64,000 nucleotides of DNA, taken from the NCBI RefSeq assembly GCF_030846775.1, contig NZ_CP132910.1:4219001-4283000 (forward strand). The letters are read 5' to 3'. The DNA comes from Geothrix sp. 21YS21S-2. Lineage in GTDB: Bacteria; Acidobacteriota; Holophagae; Holophagales; Holophagaceae. Below the pieces are notes generated by a model, which did no database searches, was not told the origin of the DNA, and saw only the letters and a list, made by a program, of their open reading frames with translations. The translations under genes were made by a program, and so were the position numbers. Below are positions 43,744 through 52,693 of the stretch, piece by piece. Position 1 is the first letter of the stretch; the number at the start of each line of letters is the position of its first letter.

Positions 43744-46700
43744 CTAGGCGCCTCCCAGGAGCAGAGCCTGACTCCTGTCCTGGAGGGGCTTGAGTTCGCG
43801 CGCCGTCAGGGGGTTGACGGCCAGGGCGGCCCTGAAGGCCGCCAGGGCGTGGCGGGCGGATCGGGCCCGGAGGTCCGGCCGGGCCGCGAGCTGCGCCCGT
43901 CTCAAGTGCAGCTCTCCCTGGATGGCCAGGAGGCGGGCCCGGTCCACGGTGAGATCATTCGGCCGTCGCGCCATGGCCGGGGCAATGGGTTCCCGGGCGG
44001 GATCCGCAGGGGCCAGGGCCAGGAAGCCTTGGCGCAGCCCCTCGGCAATCCCAGATTCGGCCTTGGAGTTGTCCGTCTCGCCCATGGCTTCCAGGAGCCG
44101 GAGCTCGGCCAGCGCCTCGCTTCGCTTGTGGTTGGGCCTGGCGGGACTCTCCCGGATCGCATCCAGGATCGCCCGGGCCCGGTCGATGCACCTGGCCGGA
44201 TCGACGTGAATCTCGGCCGCATGGCGAGCCGCCGAAAGGTTGATTTCCGCGAACAGGGGCAGGAGGAGCCCCTTCCCGTCGCCGAGCCGGCCCTCCGTGG
44301 ACGTTTCCAGCCCATCCGCCAGGGCCTTCCACGCCTCCGGCGCATCCGTGCACCGGGCCTCGACCCACTGCAGGAGAACCGAAGGGCTGGGCTTCTGGTT
44401 CCTGGGAGTCGCCAGGACCTTGTACTGGGCCAGCAGCTGGGACGTATCCTTCCCCAGGAGGCGGTGGTATTCGAGCTTCAACGCCAGGTGCTGCTGGACG
44501 CGCATGGAACCGGGCGTCCGCGAAGCCAGGACGTCCAGGGCCGGGCCCATGGAGGGGATCCACTCCGGATTCCACCCGTTTGCAAGAAGGACGCGGCTGA
44601 AGGAGGGCGGGGGAAGGTCCTGGGCGAAGGTGTCCCGGAGGCCCTTCGAGGCGTCCTGCGCCAGGATTCCCAGCACTTCCTGGATCAGGCCGCGGCAGGA
44701 ATGGCCATAGCGGGGAAGCGCTTCCAGGGCCTGGGCGATCCCTTCGAGGACAGGACCCGGATCGAAGGCTTTCGGATCCCGGATGGAAGCGTCCAGTTCC
44801 TCCCGTAGCCGCGTCCAGGTGGTCCGGCCCGCGGTCCCCTCCAGCAGGTCCAGTTCCAGCCCCTTGGTGCACAGGTAGCCGATGCGGTTCGACCGGAGGC
44901 CGCGATGGCGGGGCGCGCAGGCCCTGCCGCGGTCCAGCCATGAGAACACATGCCTTTGCCGTCGCCTGCGCTCGGGCAGGTCGCCGGAGAGGTACCGGTC
45001 CCGGGCAATCCACACCACGGCCAGGTTCCTGCAGATTTCCGGATGGCTGGGGGCGGCGGCGTAAGCCTTGGCCAGCACCTCCTCGGCCTCGTCCAGCAGC
45101 GGCCCGATCGTCTCCTGCGCGGAACGCCCGTCCTCCCCGGCGTCTTCGTCGGCCTTCTCGTGGACCTTCTGGGCCCTGTCGAAGAGGGCCTGGGCCTCCT
45201 CCAGCACGGCATCCAGGTCGTCCGGCATGTGCTGGCGGTAGGCCCGGGCCACGGCGATGTGCTCGTCCGGCTCTTTGCTCCGGCGCGAGGCCAGGTCGGC
45301 GAGATCCAGCAGATGGCTGATCCGCACCTGCTCCGTGTTGCGGCGTCCCGCCACCAGCTGCCGGGCCTGGTCCAGCAGGCTGGCCTTGCTCTCGCCCTGG
45401 GTGCTGTGGATGCGCCGGACCAGGGCATAGGCCAGCCAGGCCCGGGCGCTCTGGGTGCGGAAGCCCAGCGCCCAGGCGTTCTGGAAGTGTTGGCACGCCA
45501 CGTTGTCGCCACTGCCAAGCAGGAGGGTGACCTGGCCGATGGCCAGGTGGCCAGGACCCTGGGCCGCCGGGTCCCCGGCCATCTCCCCTTCGATCCGTTG
45601 GATCAAGCTCCGCACGGCGGCCAGTTCGGGCTCCACGTCGTGCGGGGGTTTGCGGTAGGTCCGGTCCAGCTGCGTCCGGGCCTCCTCCACCAGGGCCTGG
45701 AAGTGGTGATCCCAGTTGCCCTGCTGCAGGATCTGCCAGTTGAGCCGCAGGAAGTGGCCGGAGACCCCGAGGGTGACCGCCAGGCCCATGGCCAGGGCAA
45801 CCGCCAGCCTTCGGTTGCGCCGCACCCACTTGGCCGATCGGTAAAGCCGCGCGGTGCCCATGGCGTGCACCGCCTGGCCCTGCAGGAAGCGGTCCAGATC
45901 CTGGGCCAACTGCTGGGCGTCGGCGTAGCGCGCGTCCGGGCGCTTCTCCAGACACCTGTGGACGATCCGCGCCAGGTCCACCGGCACCTTGGGATTCGAC
46001 TCCCGCAACGGGACCGGCGGAGTCCCGGCGGTGGCGGCGGGCAGGTCGGCCGGCGGAATGGCGCCGAAGGGCGGGTGGCCGCCCAGGATGACGTACAGCA
46101 CCATGCCCAGCGAATAGACATCCGACCTGCGGTCCACCTGCTCCAGGTCCCCGCGGAGCTGCTCCGGACTCGAGTAGGGCGGCGTTCCCAGGGGACAGCG
46201 GATCTCCTGGCGCCGCTTCGAGGTCAGCACCATTCCGAAATCCCCGATCATGGGGTGCAGGTCGCCCGCCTCGTTCCGGCGCACCAGGATATTGCCGGGC
46301 TTGAGGTCCAGGTGGACCAGGGCGCACTGGTGGGCGGCGTGGACGCCCAGGGCCACGTCGCGCACCAGGGCCACCTTCTGCGCCAGGTCCAGCCCGCCCT
46401 GCACCTTGTGGAGGGTGGCGCCCTCGACCAGCTCCATGATCAGGTAGCCGTGCCCCACTTCGTAGATCCGGCAGACGTTGGGGTGCTCGATCTTGGCCTG
46501 GGCGCGGCCCTCCTCCAGGACGGCCCCCGCGGGGTTCTTCAGGAGCTTGAGGGCGACTGAGCGCAAGAGGAGGGTGTCCATGGCCTTGTAGACCTTGGCC
46601 GTGGCCCCCTCCCCCAGGAACTGGAGGTCCTGGTAGCGCTCTCCGCGGCCGGCGAGGCTGGCCGCGGGAAGGATTTCCCGGAACAGGGGGTCCAGCCAGG

Positions 46701-46860
46701 ACTCCATGGCGGGTTCCAGGTGGGAACTGCCCGGACCGACCATGGAACCGGGGAGGGAAAAGCCGAGTTCCTGAATGGAGTGGGCCGGGGCAGGTCCGGG
46801 CTCCCCCTCCGGCTGGGAGGGAGCCGCTGGATTCTGGGGAACGCTGGAGGGTGGGGGCAC
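43744..46860 (-). CDS. eukaryotic-like Ser/Thr protein kinase with long C-terminal repeat region
   Basis: A 1038-residue protein. The kinase domain spans about residues 76-330: glycine loop LGEGATAKVY (82-91), lysine K105 in VALKLLKN, catalytic loop VHLDLKPGNIL with D185 (Leu replaces the usual Arg before it), GDFG (206-209) and the SPEQLRGD activation-segment end. A transmembrane helix lies at about 351-371, and roughly 650 residues of Ala/Leu-rich helices follow, probably TPR-like and periplasmic. The start is a GTG at 46860 with GGGAT upstream. It may sense envelope state; its target is unknown. Confidence 0.9.
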   Translation of the reverse strand: MPPPSSVPQNPAAPSQPEGEPGPAPAHSIQELGFSLPGSMVGPGSSHLEPAMESWLDPLFREILPAASLAGRGERYQDLQFLGEGATAKVYKAMDTLLLRSVALKLLKNPAGAVLEEGRAQAKIEHPNVCRIYEVGHGYLIMELVEGATLHKVQGGLDLAQKVALVRDVALGVHAAHQCALVHLDLKPGNILVRRNEAGDLHPMIGDFGMVLTSKRRQEIRCPLGTPPYSSPEQLRGDLEQVDRRSDVYSLGMVLYVILGGHPPFGAIPPADLPAATAGTPPVPLRESNPKVPVDLARIVHRCLEKRPDARYADAQQLAQDLDRFLQGQAVHAMGTARLYRSAKWVRRNRRLAVALAMGLAVTLGVSGHFLRLNWQILQQGNWDHHFQALVEEARTQLDRTYRKPPHDVEPELAAVRSLIQRIEGEMAGDPAAQGPGHLAIGQVTLLLGSGDNVACQHFQNAWALGFRTQSARAWLAYALVRRIHSTQGESKASLLDQARQLVAGRRNTEQVRISHLLDLADLASRRSKEPDEHIAVARAYRQHMPDDLDAVLEEAQALFDRAQKVHEKADEDAGEDGRSAQETIGPLLDEAEEVLAKAYAAAPSHPEICRNLAVVWIARDRYLSGDLPERRRRQRHVFSWLDRGRACAPRHRGLRSNRIGYLCTKGLELDLLEGTAGRTTWTRLREELDASIRDPKAFDPGPVLEGIAQALEALPRYGHSCRGLIQEVLGILAQDASKGLRDTFAQDLPPPSFSRVLLANGWNPEWIPSMGPALDVLASRTPGSMRVQQHLALKLEYHRLLGKDTSQLLAQYKVLATPRNQKPSPSVLLQWVEARCTDAPEAWKALADGLETSTEGRLGDGKGLLLPLFAEINLSAARHAAEIHVDPARCIDRARAILDAIRESPARPNHKRSEALAELRLLEAMGETDNSKAESGIAEGLRQGFLALAPADPAREPIAPAMARRPNDLTVDRARLLAIQGELHLRRAQLAARPDLRARSARHALAAFRAALAVNPLTARELKPLQDRSQALLLGGA

Positions 46861-46966
46861 CTTGATCCCTGGCGCAGATTCTCAGGAACGACGCGGAAGT
46901 TCGGAACGGTAGGCGGCCCGGAGAAGGGGCCACAGGTGACGCCATGGTGCCGAAGCAGGGGAACAG

Positions 46967-46980
46967 TATAACTGGTCTAC
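46967..46980 (+). promoter_or_regulatory. possible MocR operator overlapping a -10
   Basis: TATAACTGGTCTAC combines a TATAAC -10-like hexamer with ACTGGTCTA, a form seen at MocR-family sites. It lies between the divergent kinase and MocR genes, 130 bp before the MocR start. Motif similarity only. Confidence 0.35.
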
Positions 46981-47109
46981 CGGGGCATGGCCGAAGTGGA
47001 TGTTGAGCTGAAGGGCCGATAGGGCACTATGGACCCTGGGGGAAATCGTCTTCCGCGGTGCTCACGTTGGTCGCGATGGACGGATGACTCAGCCGGAGGT
47101 AGCCCAAGG

Positions 47110-48573
47110 ATGCGTGCTCGGAAGGTCTTCCTGGCCCTGGTTGGCCCGCCGGATTCCTCGGTCGGGCGACGGATCCTCCTGACCCTGCGCCAGGCCATCG
47201 TGGACGGCACCCTGGCGCCCGGATCACCCCTGCCGGGCACCCGGGCGATGGCCTCCGCCTACCAGGCGAATCGCCAGACCGTCGTCACCGTCATCGAAAA
47301 ACTCGAAGCCGAGGGGCTGCTCGAATCCCGCCAGGGCATCGGCACCTTCGTGGCCGAGACCGGCAAGGCCCGGCCCGAGGCCGCGCCCGCCGCGGCAGGC
47401 GCCGCGCTCGGTTTCGACGTTCCCAGCGCTCTGGGGCTTGAATCCAGCATCCGCCAGGATGCGCTGCTGCTCGCCGACGGGGCCCCCGACGCCACGCTGG
47501 CGCCCACGGAGGAGCTGGCAAAGGCCTACCGCAGGGCCCTGGGCCGCCACGGGGCCCAGCTCCTTGGGGACCACGACCCCCTGGGCACGCCGCTCCTGCG
47601 CGACATGACCGCCGAATGGCTGGGCATGGGCCGGAGCACGCGCGTGAGCGCGGACCGCGTGGTGCTGGTGCGCGGGAGCAGCAGGGCGCTGAACCTGATC
47701 GTCACGTCCCTGCTCAAGCCGGGCGACGTCATCGCCGTGGAGAATCCGGGCAACCGGAATGCGTGGGAGATCCTCGCCCAGGGCGGGAGGCACCCCCTCG
47801 TGCCCTTGCGCGTGGACTCGCAGGGCGTGGATCCGGAGGACCTTGAGCGCCAGCTGGCCGCCCGGCGCATCCGCGCACTGTACCTCACGCCGGGCCGGCA
47901 GTTTCCCACCGGGGCGTCCCTCCCGCCGCATCGGGTGGAGCGGGTCCTGGAACTGGCCGCAAGGTACCGCACGATCGTGATCGAGGACGACTACGACAGC
48001 GCTTTCGTCTACGGCGGCATCGCCCCAAGGCCCATGCTCGCCGAGGACACCCACGGCCTCGTGATCCACATCGGCTCCTTTTCGCGGCTCCTGGCCCCCG
48101 GGCTGCGCCTGGGCTACGTGGTCCTGCCTGCGCCCCTCGTGGCCCTGATCCGGCGGCTCAAGCGGTTCCGCGAGGGGCAGGGCGATCCGGCCCTGGAGTG
48201 GGCCATGGGCGACCTCATCCGGGACGGCGATCTGACCCGGCATCTTCGCCGCGCCACCGAGATCTACCGGGTCCGGCGGGACACCCTGGTGGAAGCGCTG
48301 AGGGAACGGCTGGGGCACGCCGTGTCCGTGGAGCCTCCGGCCGGAGGCATGGGGCTGTGGATCAAGGCCAGGGAGGGGGTGGATGCTGAGGCCTGGATCC
48401 GGAGCGTGCGCAACCGGGAGCTCGTCCTGAATCCACCCTCCCACTACTTCCTGGGCGACCCCGAGCCGGGCTTCCGCATGGGCTTCGCCCAGGTTCCGGA
48501 AGCGGACCTCAGGGAGGGTGTTGAACGGCTGGTCCAGGCGCTGGCCGCGATGCCGGAACCGCGCCAGGGCTGA
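47110..48573 (+). CDS. MocR/GntR-type regulator with aminotransferase-like domain lacking the PLP lysine
   Basis: A 487-residue protein with an N-terminal GntR winged helix (RQAIVDGTLAPGSPLPGTR, NRQTVVTVIEKLEAEGLLESRQGIGTFV) and a fold-type I aminotransferase-like domain (QFPTGASLP, IVIEDDYDSAFVYGG). In MocR proteins the Schiff-base lysine lies in FSKxLAPGLRLGY; here residue 326 is Arg (FSRLLAPGLRLGY, codon CGG at 48085). The DPGY-type motif is also altered to NPGNRNAW. The start at 47110 has GGAGG upstream; the frame is open to 47029. Its C-terminal domain may bind a ligand without covalent PLP. Confidence 0.88.
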   Translation: MRARKVFLALVGPPDSSVGRRILLTLRQAIVDGTLAPGSPLPGTRAMASAYQANRQTVVTVIEKLEAEGLLESRQGIGTFVAETGKARPEAAPAAAGAALGFDVPSALGLESSIRQDALLLADGAPDATLAPTEELAKAYRRALGRHGAQLLGDHDPLGTPLLRDMTAEWLGMGRSTRVSADRVVLVRGSSRALNLIVTSLLKPGDVIAVENPGNRNAWEILAQGGRHPLVPLRVDSQGVDPEDLERQLAARRIRALYLTPGRQFPTGASLPPHRVERVLELAARYRTIVIEDDYDSAFVYGGIAPRPMLAEDTHGLVIHIGSFSRLLAPGLRLGYVVLPAPLVALIRRLKRFREGQGDPALEWAMGDLIRDGDLTRHLRRATEIYRVRRDTLVEALRERLGHAVSVEPPAGGMGLWIKAREGVDAEAWIRSVRNRELVLNPPSHYFLGDPEPGFRMGFAQVPEADLREGVERLVQALAAMPEPRQG

Positions 48574-48582
48574 CGTTTCCCA

Positions 48583-48613
48583 ACTGGACGGTTTCCGGGA
48601 AGCCCCACTGGAC
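48583..48613 (+). promoter_or_regulatory. direct repeats ACTGGAC, possible MocR operator
   Basis: ACTGGAC occurs at 48583-48589 and 48607-48613, 24 bp apart, upstream of the metalloprotease. CTGGAC direct repeats are known for TauR-type MocR regulators. Spacing and adjacency to the MocR gene make it plausible; not proven. Confidence 0.4.
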
Positions 48614-48714
48614 CAGCCGCGCACGTCAACCCCGGCGCACCATGGCGTATCCCTTGATCCGTGCATCAAGGCCGGGCGGAGCGTTGCCTGACCGGCCGAA
48701 CCCAGGAGAATCAA

Positions 48715-51216
48715 ATGTCGAGCCTGCCCCTCAAACCCTTCGCAGCGGCCATGGTGGCCTTCGGACTCGCGGCCCAGTCCCCGCGGCCCGCGGGCCATTC
48801 CCAGGAACCCAGGCCGCCCGTCCCGCTGGGCCAGGCGCAGGCCGGTCCCCGTGCGGCGGAAGGGGAGGTGAAGGCCTACGACAAGGTCATCACCTCCGAG
48901 TTCAGGACCCAGGATGGCCTTTTCCGCGTGCATTCCAGCAAGGGCAAGTACCTCCTGGAGATCCCCAGGACCGAGCTGGGCAAGGAGATGCTCCTGATCG
49001 CCAGCATCAAGGGCAGTCCTTCCTCCGTGGGCTTCCCAGGCCAAAGCGCGGGCGACTTGACGGTCCGGTGGGAGCTACGCGAGAACAAGGTGCTCCTGCG
49101 GCTCTGCAGCCACGCCGCCCTGGCCGATCCCTCCACCGGGCTGGCCCGCAGCGTGCAGGCCATGGAAACCGCGACCATCATGAGCGCCTTTGCCGTGGAG
49201 GCCTTCGCCAAGGACGGGGCGCCGGTCATCGACGTGACCCGGTACTTCGGCGGCGACATCAGCGAACTCGGCGTCAAGGGGGCCGTGCAGGGAAGCGCCC
49301 TGGACGCCGGCCGCTCCTTCATCGAGAAGGTGAAGGCCTTCCCCGACAACCTCAACGTCGAAAGCCTGCTCACCTACAACGCCAGCCCCTCGCCCTTGCC
49401 CGCCGGCGGCCCCGCGGGCCCACCCCGCGCCCGCACCGCCCAGGTGACCTACTCCATGGTCCGGCTCCCCGAGGTGCCCATGATGCCGCGCCTGGCCGAT
49501 GATCGCATCGGCTTCTTCGGCTATGAAGTCCTGGATTTCGGCAGAGAGGACCAGGAGGCCCTGAAGCGCCGCTTCATCTCGCGCTGGCGCCTGGAGAAGA
49601 AGGATCCGCAGGCCCCCAGGAGCGAACCGGTCAAGCCCATCATCTTCTACATCGATCCTGCCACGCCCGCCAAATGGGTTCCCTTCCTCAAGCGCGCCGT
49701 GGAGGCCTGGCAGCCTGCCTTCGAGGCCGCCGGTTTCATCCATGCCATCCAGGCGCGGGAGGCCCCGAAGGATGATCCCGACTGGTCCATGGATGACGCC
49801 CGCCATTCGTGCATCCGGTGGATCCCTTCGGCGATCGGCAACGCCCGGGGGCCCCACGTCACGGATCCGCGCAGCGGGGAGATCCTCGAATCCAAGATCG
49901 AGGTCTACCACAACGTCATTCAGAGGGTGACGGACTGGTACTTCACGCAGGCCGCCCCGCTGGACGCCCGCGCCCGGCGCCTGCCCTTGCCGGATGACCT
50001 GATGGGTGAACTCATTGCCTACGTGGTCTCCCACGAAGTGGGCCACACCCTGGGCCTGCCTCACAACTTCAAGGCCAGCTCCCAGTACAGCCTGGCCCAG
50101 ATCCGGGACAAGGACTGGGTCCGGCGCAACGGCCACGTCTCCACCCTCATGGACTACTGCCGGTTCAACTACGTGGCCCAGCCGGAGGATGGCATCGATG
50201 TCCAGGACCTGATCCCCCGGATCGGCCCCTATGACCTGCTGGCCGTGCAGTGGGGCTATACGCCGGTGGCGGGGGCCCGGACGCCGGACGAGGAGAAACC
50301 GTTCCTGGATTCCCTGCTCGAGGTCCAGAAGACCACCCCCTGGCTCCGCTTCAGCGATCCGCGTTCGGAGGGCACGGATCCCGGCGACCAGAGCGAGGCC
50401 GTTGGCGATCAGGATGCCGTTCAGGCGACCACTCTTGGACTGAAGAACCTCAAGCGTGTCCTGGATCTGGTGCCCTCCGCCAACGCCCCCGGCAGCCTCG
50501 ACAAGCTGGAGCATTCCTATCAGGCCGTTCTGGGGCAGTGGGGCCAGGAACTGGCCCACGTGGTTCCCCTGGTGGGGGGATGGGACCCGGCTCCCGTTCC
50601 CGGGCCTGGGAACAGGTCCCGGTTCACGCCTGTCGCCCAGGAACGGCAACGAAAGGCCGTGCAGTTCCTCATCGCCAACCTGTTCAGGACCCCGGCCTGG
50701 ATCCTCCCGGACGCGATCCTGCGGACGCTTCAGCCCGGCAGTGGCCAGACGGAACTCCTCGGCTTCCAGCGCAATGTCCTGGTCAATCTGCTGAGCGCCC
50801 CCCGCACGGCCCGGCTGCAGGAACACGAGGCGATCCTGGGGAACAGGGCCTACACGGTGGAGAAGCTGCTGGCGGACCTCCGGGGCGGAATCCTCACCGA
50901 ACTCGCCACCGGGGCAAGGGTCGACGGGTACCGCCGCAACCTCCAGCGGGTCTACGTGGACATTCTCGGCAGCCGCCTCACGACCTCATCCGCACCCACC
51001 ACGGCCATGGGAGGCCTGGGCCCGGTGCGCCTGCGCTTCAACGCCAATGACGACACCCGGGGTGCCATCCGGTCCGAACTCAAGGCCATCCAGGGCCTTT
51101 GCGGAAAGGGGACGGACCGCACGACAAGGATCCACCTGGCCGACCTGAAGGACCAGATCACGCGCTACCTGGACCCCAGGCCGGCTGCCGGCCCCGCGGG
51201 CGGGAGCACCCGCTAG
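48715..51216 (+). CDS. secreted zinc metalloprotease (HExxHxxGxxH, DUF5117/DUF4953-like)
   Basis: An 833-residue exported protein. The N-terminus is a signal peptide (FAAAMVAFGLAAQS). A large beta-rich N-terminal part precedes the metzincin-type motif H440-E-x-x-H444-x-x-G-x-x-H450 in VSHEVGHTLGLPHNFK, and IGPYDLLAVQWGY follows as in the DUF5117/DUF4953 zinc-dependent metalloproteases common in Bacteroidota and Acidobacteria. AGGAG before the ATG at 48715 supports this start over an upstream frame extension. It is just downstream of the MocR gene and its CTGGAC repeats. Substrate unknown. Confidence 0.9.
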   Translation: MSSLPLKPFAAAMVAFGLAAQSPRPAGHSQEPRPPVPLGQAQAGPRAAEGEVKAYDKVITSEFRTQDGLFRVHSSKGKYLLEIPRTELGKEMLLIASIKGSPSSVGFPGQSAGDLTVRWELRENKVLLRLCSHAALADPSTGLARSVQAMETATIMSAFAVEAFAKDGAPVIDVTRYFGGDISELGVKGAVQGSALDAGRSFIEKVKAFPDNLNVESLLTYNASPSPLPAGGPAGPPRARTAQVTYSMVRLPEVPMMPRLADDRIGFFGYEVLDFGREDQEALKRRFISRWRLEKKDPQAPRSEPVKPIIFYIDPATPAKWVPFLKRAVEAWQPAFEAAGFIHAIQAREAPKDDPDWSMDDARHSCIRWIPSAIGNARGPHVTDPRSGEILESKIEVYHNVIQRVTDWYFTQAAPLDARARRLPLPDDLMGELIAYVVSHEVGHTLGLPHNFKASSQYSLAQIRDKDWVRRNGHVSTLMDYCRFNYVAQPEDGIDVQDLIPRIGPYDLLAVQWGYTPVAGARTPDEEKPFLDSLLEVQKTTPWLRFSDPRSEGTDPGDQSEAVGDQDAVQATTLGLKNLKRVLDLVPSANAPGSLDKLEHSYQAVLGQWGQELAHVVPLVGGWDPAPVPGPGNRSRFTPVAQERQRKAVQFLIANLFRTPAWILPDAILRTLQPGSGQTELLGFQRNVLVNLLSAPRTARLQEHEAILGNRAYTVEKLLADLRGGILTELATGARVDGYRRNLQRVYVDILGSRLTTSSAPTTAMGGLGPVRLRFNANDDTRGAIRSELKAIQGLCGKGTDRTTRIHLADLKDQITRYLDPRPAAGPAGGSTR

Positions 51217-51413
51217 CCATTCCGCCTGGGCCGGCCCCAGGGCGGTCCAGCCTCCTCCAGCATGCCGCTCCTGGCGGCGCCCCTGATCGGCGCCCGTCCG
51301 ACTCGGTCGTTCGTCCAACTCGATTTTTCCGTGGACTAATGAGCCGGATATTGTAGATATGCCCCATATGAACGATGATGGATGACCTTCGAGGCCGGGG
51401 GTCGGGAGTTCAA

Positions 51414-52538
51414 GTGCCTAATAAACGACATTGGGATCTTCTTAATACCTCGTTCCTCCTGGGAACCCTCGGCCTCGCCGCGGTCCTGGTGCCCCTGGAG
51501 TTCCGGCACTCCCTGACCCACTGGGGCGAATGGGTGGCCTTCGGGATCATGTTCTTCGCCATCGGCCTGGGCGTGACGGCCGGCTACCACCGCCTCTACA
51601 GCCACCGCACCTACCAGGCCTCCTGGCCCGTGCGGTTCGTCCTCCTGTGCCTGGCCGCGGCCAGCTTCCAGAACTCCGCCCTGCAGTGGTGCAGCAGCCA
51701 CCGCATCCACCACCGCCACGTGGACCAGGAGCGGGACCCCTACAACAGCACCAAGGGCTTCTGGTACGCCCACTGGCTGTGGGTCATGCTGGCCGAGGGC
51801 ACGCCCATCGAGGGCGTGGCGGACCTGGAGAAGGACCCCCTCGTGCGCTGGCAGCACAAGTACCACTTCCTCATCGGCGGAATCGTCGCCCTGATCCCCG
51901 CGGGGGTGGGCCTCCTGCGGGGCAACCTCGCCGGCTACCTCATCATCGGCGTGCTCCTGCGCATCGTGGTGACCCACCACACCACGTTCTTCATCAACAG
52001 CGCCGCCCACTTCTTCGGCACGCGGCCCTACACCGACACGAACACCGCCCGGGACAACGCCTTCCTGGCGCCCTTCACCTACGGCGAGGGGTACCACAAC
52101 TACCACCACATGTTCCAGTGGGACTACCGCAACGGCGTGAAGTGGTACCAGTTCGACCCCACCAAGTGGCTCATCTGGAGCCTGGCCCTGGTGGGCCTGG
52201 CCCGGGGCCTGCGCCGGGTGCCGGACGCCGCCATCCGCCGGGCCCGCCTGGCCATGGAGGAGAAGACCCTCCTGGCGAGCCTTGCCGCGCGCTCCCCCGC
52301 CGCCGACCGCCTCGTGGCCGCCCGGGCCCGCCTGGATCACGCCCTGGCCCGGATGCAGGAGCAGGTGGAAGGCTGGGAGGTCCGCAAGGCCGAGCGCAAG
52401 GCGCAGAAGCGCGAAGCCTGGGTGCTGAGGAAGGCCGAATGGAAGGCCGCCATGATCCAGTGCCGGGCGGAGGTGCGGGTGGCGTACTGGGAATGGAAGA
52501 CCGCGCGCCTGGAAGTGCGGCGGCTCGCCTACGCCTAG
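51414..52538 (+). CDS. membrane fatty acid desaturase (acyl-CoA delta-9 type) with charged C-terminal tail
   Basis: A 374-residue (from the GTG) desaturase. Hydrophobic helices alternate with the three His boxes HRLYSH, HRIHHRH and HNYHH, the di-iron ligands of the delta-9 acyl-CoA desaturase class. The tail after about residue 285 is unusual: roughly 90 residues rich in Arg, Lys, Glu and Trp, probably helical (KAERKAQKREAW). I prefer the GTG at 51414 because GGGAG lies seven bases upstream; an ATG at 51375 is in frame but has no ribosome site. It would introduce double bonds into membrane lipids. Confidence 0.9.
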   Translation: MPNKRHWDLLNTSFLLGTLGLAAVLVPLEFRHSLTHWGEWVAFGIMFFAIGLGVTAGYHRLYSHRTYQASWPVRFVLLCLAAASFQNSALQWCSSHRIHHRHVDQERDPYNSTKGFWYAHWLWVMLAEGTPIEGVADLEKDPLVRWQHKYHFLIGGIVALIPAGVGLLRGNLAGYLIIGVLLRIVVTHHTTFFINSAAHFFGTRPYTDTNTARDNAFLAPFTYGEGYHNYHHMFQWDYRNGVKWYQFDPTKWLIWSLALVGLARGLRRVPDAAIRRARLAMEEKTLLASLAARSPAADRLVAARARLDHALARMQEQVEGWEVRKAERKAQKREAWVLRKAEWKAAMIQCRAEVRVAYWEWKTARLEVRRLAYA

Positions 52539-52553
52539 AAAGGCCCGGTGATT

Positions 52554-52582
52554 GTGGGACGCCGCGTCCCGGAAGTGGGACG
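52554..52582. promoter_or_regulatory. upstream activator site candidate for the sigma-54 operon
   Basis: GTGGGACG occurs at 52554-52561 and 52575-52582, exactly 21 bp apart, and GGGACGCCGCGTCCC (52556-52570) is a perfect dyad around one base. They lie about 65-90 bp before the -24 element, the usual place for NtrC-type binding. Role inferred. Confidence 0.5.
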
Positions 52583-52645
52583 GCTCCGGGGCGCCCTGGC
52601 GGAACCCTGGAAGGCGATATATTGATTTAATGGGACTTGGCATTC

Positions 52646-52661
52646 AGGCACGGGTCTGGCT
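52646..52661 (+). promoter_or_regulatory. sigma-54 promoter for the efflux operon
   Basis: AGGCACGGGTCTGGCT matches TGGCACG-N4-TTGCW except for the first base and one T of the -12 element, with GG and GC 10 bp apart. The predicted start lies about 20 bp before the adaptor ATG at 52694. The operon encodes its own NtrC-family activator. Confidence 0.62.
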
Positions 52662-52693
52662 TCCTGGGGGGGCCAGACCTTCCGGAGCCGTTC

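Noticed and set aside
43744-46860. Kinase judged as a pseudokinase because HRD reads HLD
   Set aside because: The Asp, Lys, glycine loop and DFG are intact; HLD is common in bacterial Ser/Thr kinases.
48673-48688. Second GG-N10-GC element just before the metalloprotease
   Set aside because: TTGC at -12 fits, but only the GG of the -24 element matches; chance is likely in this GC-rich DNA.
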